16,001 bases of DNA, taken from the NCBI GenBank assembly GCA_900771325.1, contig CAAGNN010000045.1:1-16001 (forward strand), written 5' to 3'. The notes under the pieces are model-generated. The model saw only the letters and a program-made list of their open reading frames with translations, was not told the origin of the DNA and searched no databases. This stretch comes from Kiritimatiellia bacterium (lineage in GTDB: Bacteria > Verrucomicrobiota > Kiritimatiellia > RFP12 > DVOR01). Within the stretch, counting starts at the first letter, position 1, and each line of letters starts with the position of its first letter. A program made the translations under genes and the position numbers. Below, in pieces: positions 13,538-16,001 of the stretch.

Positions 13538-15393
13538 AGGGCTTTGTGCGTGTGGCGGCGGTGACGCCGAAGGTGCAGGTGGCGGCCCCGGCGGCGAACG
13601 CCCGGGCGTTGGTGGAGGCGTTGCGCGCGGCGGCCGACCAGGGCGCGCAGGTGGCCGTGGCCCCGGAGCTCTCGCTCACCGGCTACACCTGCTCGGACCT
13701 CTTCGGGATGTCGGCCCTGGAATCGCAGGTCGAGGCGGCGCTCTCGGAGGTGCTCGCGGGGTTGCCCGAGGAGCTCGTAGCGGTGGTGGGCCTGCCGATT
13801 CGCTGGGAGGAGCGGCTCTACAACTGCGCGGCGGTCCTCCAAGCCGGCCGCATGCTGGGGTTGGTCCCCAAGGTCCACCTGCCCACCTACCGCGAGTTCT
13901 ACGAAAAGCGCCACTTTGTCAGCGGTGCCACCGTGCCCGAGGGGGCCACTTGGCGCGGCATTCCCTTCGGCACCGACCTCCTTTTTGAGCTTGGCGATCT
14001 CCGCTTTGGCGTGGAGATCTGCGAGGACCTCTGGGCCGTCGACGCGCCCTCCAACCGTCTGGCCGCCGCTCGCGCCCAGCTCATCCTCAACCTCTCGGCC
14101 AGCACCGAGGCCGTTGGCAAGGCCGCCTATCGGCGCGACCTGGTGCGGATGCAGTCCGCCCGCCTGGCCTGCGCCTACGCCTACGCCGCTGCCGGGATGG
14201 GCGAATCGACCACCGACGTGGTCTACAGCGGCCACCGCCTCCTGGCGAACAACGGCCGCATCCTGGCCGAGGCGCGTTGGAGCGAGGGCATCAGCCTGAT
14301 GGACTTCAACCCCCATTGGGTGGATGTGGTGCGCGGTCGCGAGACCTCCTTCCCCGACCTGCCGCGCGTGGCGATGCGCCGCGTAGTCTGCCGCGCCCCG
14401 GCCGCCGGCACCCCCTGCCTAGCCGATGGCTCGCTCGCCGGCCTCGAGGCCCATCCCTTCGTCCCGGCAGACGACACCCGCCGCACCGAGCGTTGCCGCG
14501 AGATCTTCCGCATTCAGGTGGCGGGTCTGGCCAAGCGCTTCACCCACACCCACAGCAAACGCCTGGTCATCGGCCTCTCCGGCGGGCTCGACTCCACCTT
14601 GGCCCTTCTCGTCTGCGCCCAGATGTGCCGCGCGCTCGGTCTGCCCGGCTCGACCATCCTGGCCGTCACAATGCCCGGCTTTGGGACCAGTAAGCGGACG
14701 CGCTCGAACGCCGGCGCGCTGGCCGAGCTCCTGGGCGCGGAGCTGCGCGAGATCTCTATCGTCCCCGGCGTGGAGCAGCACTTCCGCGACATCGGCCACG
14801 ACCCCGCCTGCCACGACGTCACCTACGAGAATGCCCAGGCCCGCGCCCGCACCTACCTGCTGATGGACCTGGCCAACCAGAGCGGCGGCCTCCTCGTCGG
14901 CACCGGCGACCTCTCGGAGATCGCCCTCGGCTGGAGCACCTACAACGGCGATCACATGAGCATGTATGCTGTCAACTGCGGCGTGCCCAAGACCCTTGTG
15001 CGCTGGTGCGTCGAGACTGTCGCCCGCGAGAGCCCAGCCGACCTCGCCGCCGTCTTGCGCGACATCTGCGCCACGCCCGTCTCTCCCGAACTCCTCCCCG
15101 GCGAACAGCACACCGAGGCTATCGTCGGCCAATACGAGCTCCACGACTTCTTCCTCTACTACTTCCAGAAGTTCGCCTGCTCGCGCGCCGAACTCGCCGA
15201 CCTCGCTCGCCTCCTCCTGGGCTCCCAGTTCCCCCCCGAGGAGATCGACCGCACCCTCGACATCTTCGCCCGCCGCTTCGTCCAACAGCAATTCAAGCGC
15301 TCGGCGATCCCCGACGGCCCTAAGGTTGGCACCATCGCCCTCTCCCCTCGCGGCGATTGGCGTATGCCCTCCGACGCCGCCTTCACCCTCTAA
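13534..15393 (+). CDS. nadE: Glutamine-dependent NAD+ synthase
   Basis: A 619-aa two-domain enzyme that amidates deamido-NAD+ to NAD+ with glutamine nitrogen and ATP. The N-terminal nitrilase-type glutaminase domain (about 1-290) has the full triad: E45 (APELSLTGYTCSDLF), K113 (VPKVHLPTYREFYEKRHF) and C163 (GVEICEDLW). The C-terminal synthetase domain has the PP-loop SGGLDS (349-354), GTGDLSEIALGWSTYNGDHMS and PVSPELLP. Length fits the long glutamine-dependent class, so no separate glutaminase is needed. It is the last gene of the operon with ligA, an NAD+-consuming enzyme. No terminator with a T-tract follows; the first hairpin of the downstream array begins 11 nt after the stop. Confidence 0.97.
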   Translation: MKGFVRVAAVTPKVQVAAPAANARALVEALRAAADQGAQVAVAPELSLTGYTCSDLFGMSALESQVEAALSEVLAGLPEELVAVVGLPIRWEERLYNCAAVLQAGRMLGLVPKVHLPTYREFYEKRHFVSGATVPEGATWRGIPFGTDLLFELGDLRFGVEICEDLWAVDAPSNRLAAARAQLILNLSASTEAVGKAAYRRDLVRMQSARLACAYAYAAAGMGESTTDVVYSGHRLLANNGRILAEARWSEGISLMDFNPHWVDVVRGRETSFPDLPRVAMRRVVCRAPAAGTPCLADGSLAGLEAHPFVPADDTRRTERCREIFRIQVAGLAKRFTHTHSKRLVIGLSGGLDSTLALLVCAQMCRALGLPGSTILAVTMPGFGTSKRTRSNAGALAELLGAELREISIVPGVEQHFRDIGHDPACHDVTYENAQARARTYLLMDLANQSGGLLVGTGDLSEIALGWSTYNGDHMSMYAVNCGVPKTLVRWCVETVARESPADLAAVLRDICATPVSPELLPGEQHTEAIVGQYELHDFFLYYFQKFACSRAELADLARLLLGSQFPPEEIDRTLDIFARRFVQQQFKRSAIPDGPKVGTIALSPRGDWRMPSDAAFTL

Positions 15394-15404
15394 CTCCAGC
15401 TTAT

Positions 15405-15532
15405 GTGGGGGCTACTCGCCCCCACACCCCTCGGTGGGGCCTTGCCCCACACCCCGCGCAGGGCTGCTCGCCCTGCACCCCGGGAGCGCAGTGCGCTCCA
15501 CCCCGGCCGACGCGCCCTCTGGGCACGTCGGC
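15405..15532. repeat. Hairpin array with constant ACCCC linkers
   Basis: Successive perfect stems are GTGGGGGC/GCCCCCAC (15405-15412/15418-15425), GTGGGGC/GCCCCAC (15434-15440/15444-15450), GCAGGGC/GCCCTGC (15458-15464/15470-15476), GGAGCGC/GCGCTCC (15483-15489/15493-15499) and GCCGACG/CGTCGGC (15506-15512/15526-15532, with an inner GCCC/GGGC). The first four are each followed at once by ACCCC, and loops are 3-5 nt. Stems differ in sequence but stay complementary. It directly follows nadE and could affect its mRNA 3' end. Confidence 0.88.
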
Positions 15533-15884
15533 TTTGCTTTGCGCTGCGGCTACTCTGGCATGCGTAGCGGGGATGCGCTCCGCGCCTCCCCGCAAGGGCC
15601 GTTGGGGGCTAGCCCCCAAGCCCCCTCGCGCGAGGAGGGCTGGCGGAGCAGGCCTCTGCGCCACGCTTACCGCCTCCTGCCGCGCCCGCTCAGCCCCCCC
15701 GGCCACTCCAATGGCCGCGCCCTGGCCATTGCCCCGCCTGGCTCGTGGCCCCCTTACCGAAAGGCCAGCCCTCCTCCTGCCGTTTGCGGATCTGTGGCGC
15801 GGCATATTTGCCGCGCAGCGAGCGTCAGCGAGCGCCTGGCTCGAAAGCCCCCAGCCACTTCCCCTGCCGCGCCCTTCCCCCCGA
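15533..15884. repeat. Gene-free stretch with scattered palindromes
   Basis: No gene is supported here; the open frames are out of phase with neighbouring codon use and rich in Ala/Pro/Arg. Dyads include GCGGGG/CCCCGC (15567-15572/15588-15593), the perfect 18-bp palindrome TTGGGGGCTAGCCCCCAA (15602-15619), CCTCGCGCGAGG (15624-15635), CAATGGCC/GGCCATTG (15709-15716/15724-15731) and GCGCGGC/GCCGCGC (15797-15803/15810-15816). It looks like a decayed or irregular continuation of the hairpin array. Confidence 0.7.
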
Positions 15885-16001
15885 TCCGCCCCAGGTTGAC
15901 CTCGGACCCGGGGCGGGTTGACCTCGGACCCGGGGCGGGTTGACCTCGGACCCGGGGCGGGTTGACCTCGGACCCGGGGCGGGTTGACCTCGGACCCGGG
16001 G
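15885..16001. repeat. Second 22-bp array, continuing past the window
   Basis: Cores start at 15885, 15907, 15929, 15951, 15973 and 15995 (cut by the edge). The first core is the degenerate TCCGCCCCAGG; the rest are CCCGGGGCGGG. The 11-bp linker TTGACCTCGGA is identical in all five complete units, which suggests recent tandem expansion. Core, period and the first-unit form match the array at 8528-8791. Confidence 0.93.

Noticed and set aside
14966..15943. Open frame overlapping the nadE end and the downstream repeats
   Set aside because: It is a frame shadow of nadE continuing into hairpin repeats; Ser/Pro/Arg-rich with no start signal.
1..16001. tRNA, rRNA, transposase or integrase genes
   Set aside because: None could be recognised on either strand; the repeats have no associated transposase in the window.

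Overview
The window is GC-rich, densely coded on the + strand only, and reads as a chromosomal segment of a Gram-negative bacterium. It holds an outer-membrane-type lipoprotein, a type IV/II prepilin and type III secretion (T3SS) translocon genes. The mix of T3SS translocon, GspH-like prepilin, FHA and kinase-like proteins and carboxynorspermidine decarboxylase would fit a member of the PVC group (Lentisphaerota, Kiritimatiellota or Verrucomicrobiota). No rRNA or clade-specific marker is present, so this placement is inference only.

Layout. (1) 1-2490: the end of a T3SS translocon operon, with a coiled-coil protein open at the window edge, an LcrH/SycD-type TPR chaperone and an SseC/IpaB/YopB-like hydrophobic translocator. 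The two flanking proteins look like the N-terminal coiled-coil half and the C-terminal membrane half of a SipB/IpaB-type translocator, with the chaperone gene between them. (2) 2603-4627: a near-consensus sigma-70 promoter drives a tight trio: a tail-anchored FHA protein, a GspH/FimT-like prepilin and a SWIM zinc-finger protein. (3) 4668-8382: an extended -10 promoter drives a TPR/coiled-coil/LysM lipoprotein, a small membrane protein, nspC (alternative spermidine pathway) and a U32-family protein. (4) 8383-8936: a non-coding block of palindromes. Its centre is a strictly phased array of twelve 22-bp units, each an 11-bp dyad core plus an 11-bp linker. (5) 8937-10040: a single gene with its own promoter and a strong intrinsic terminator, encoding a NYN-domain protein with two tandem zinc ribbons. 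(6) 10080-15393: membrane-anchored pseudokinase, ligA (NAD+-dependent DNA ligase), a 59-aa membrane protein and nadE (glutamine-dependent NAD+ synthase), with ATGA overlaps. The NAD+ consumer and the NAD+ maker are therefore in one transcription unit. (7) 15394-16001: non-coding. It has a run of hairpins whose stems differ but whose ACCCC linkers are constant, then scattered palindromes, then a second 22-bp array that runs off the window.

The main points of interest are the apparently split T3SS translocator, the pseudokinase, and two kinds of structure-conserved hairpin arrays. In both arrays spacing and dyad symmetry are kept while stem sequences change, including three AT-rich units sitting exactly in phase inside a GC-rich array.
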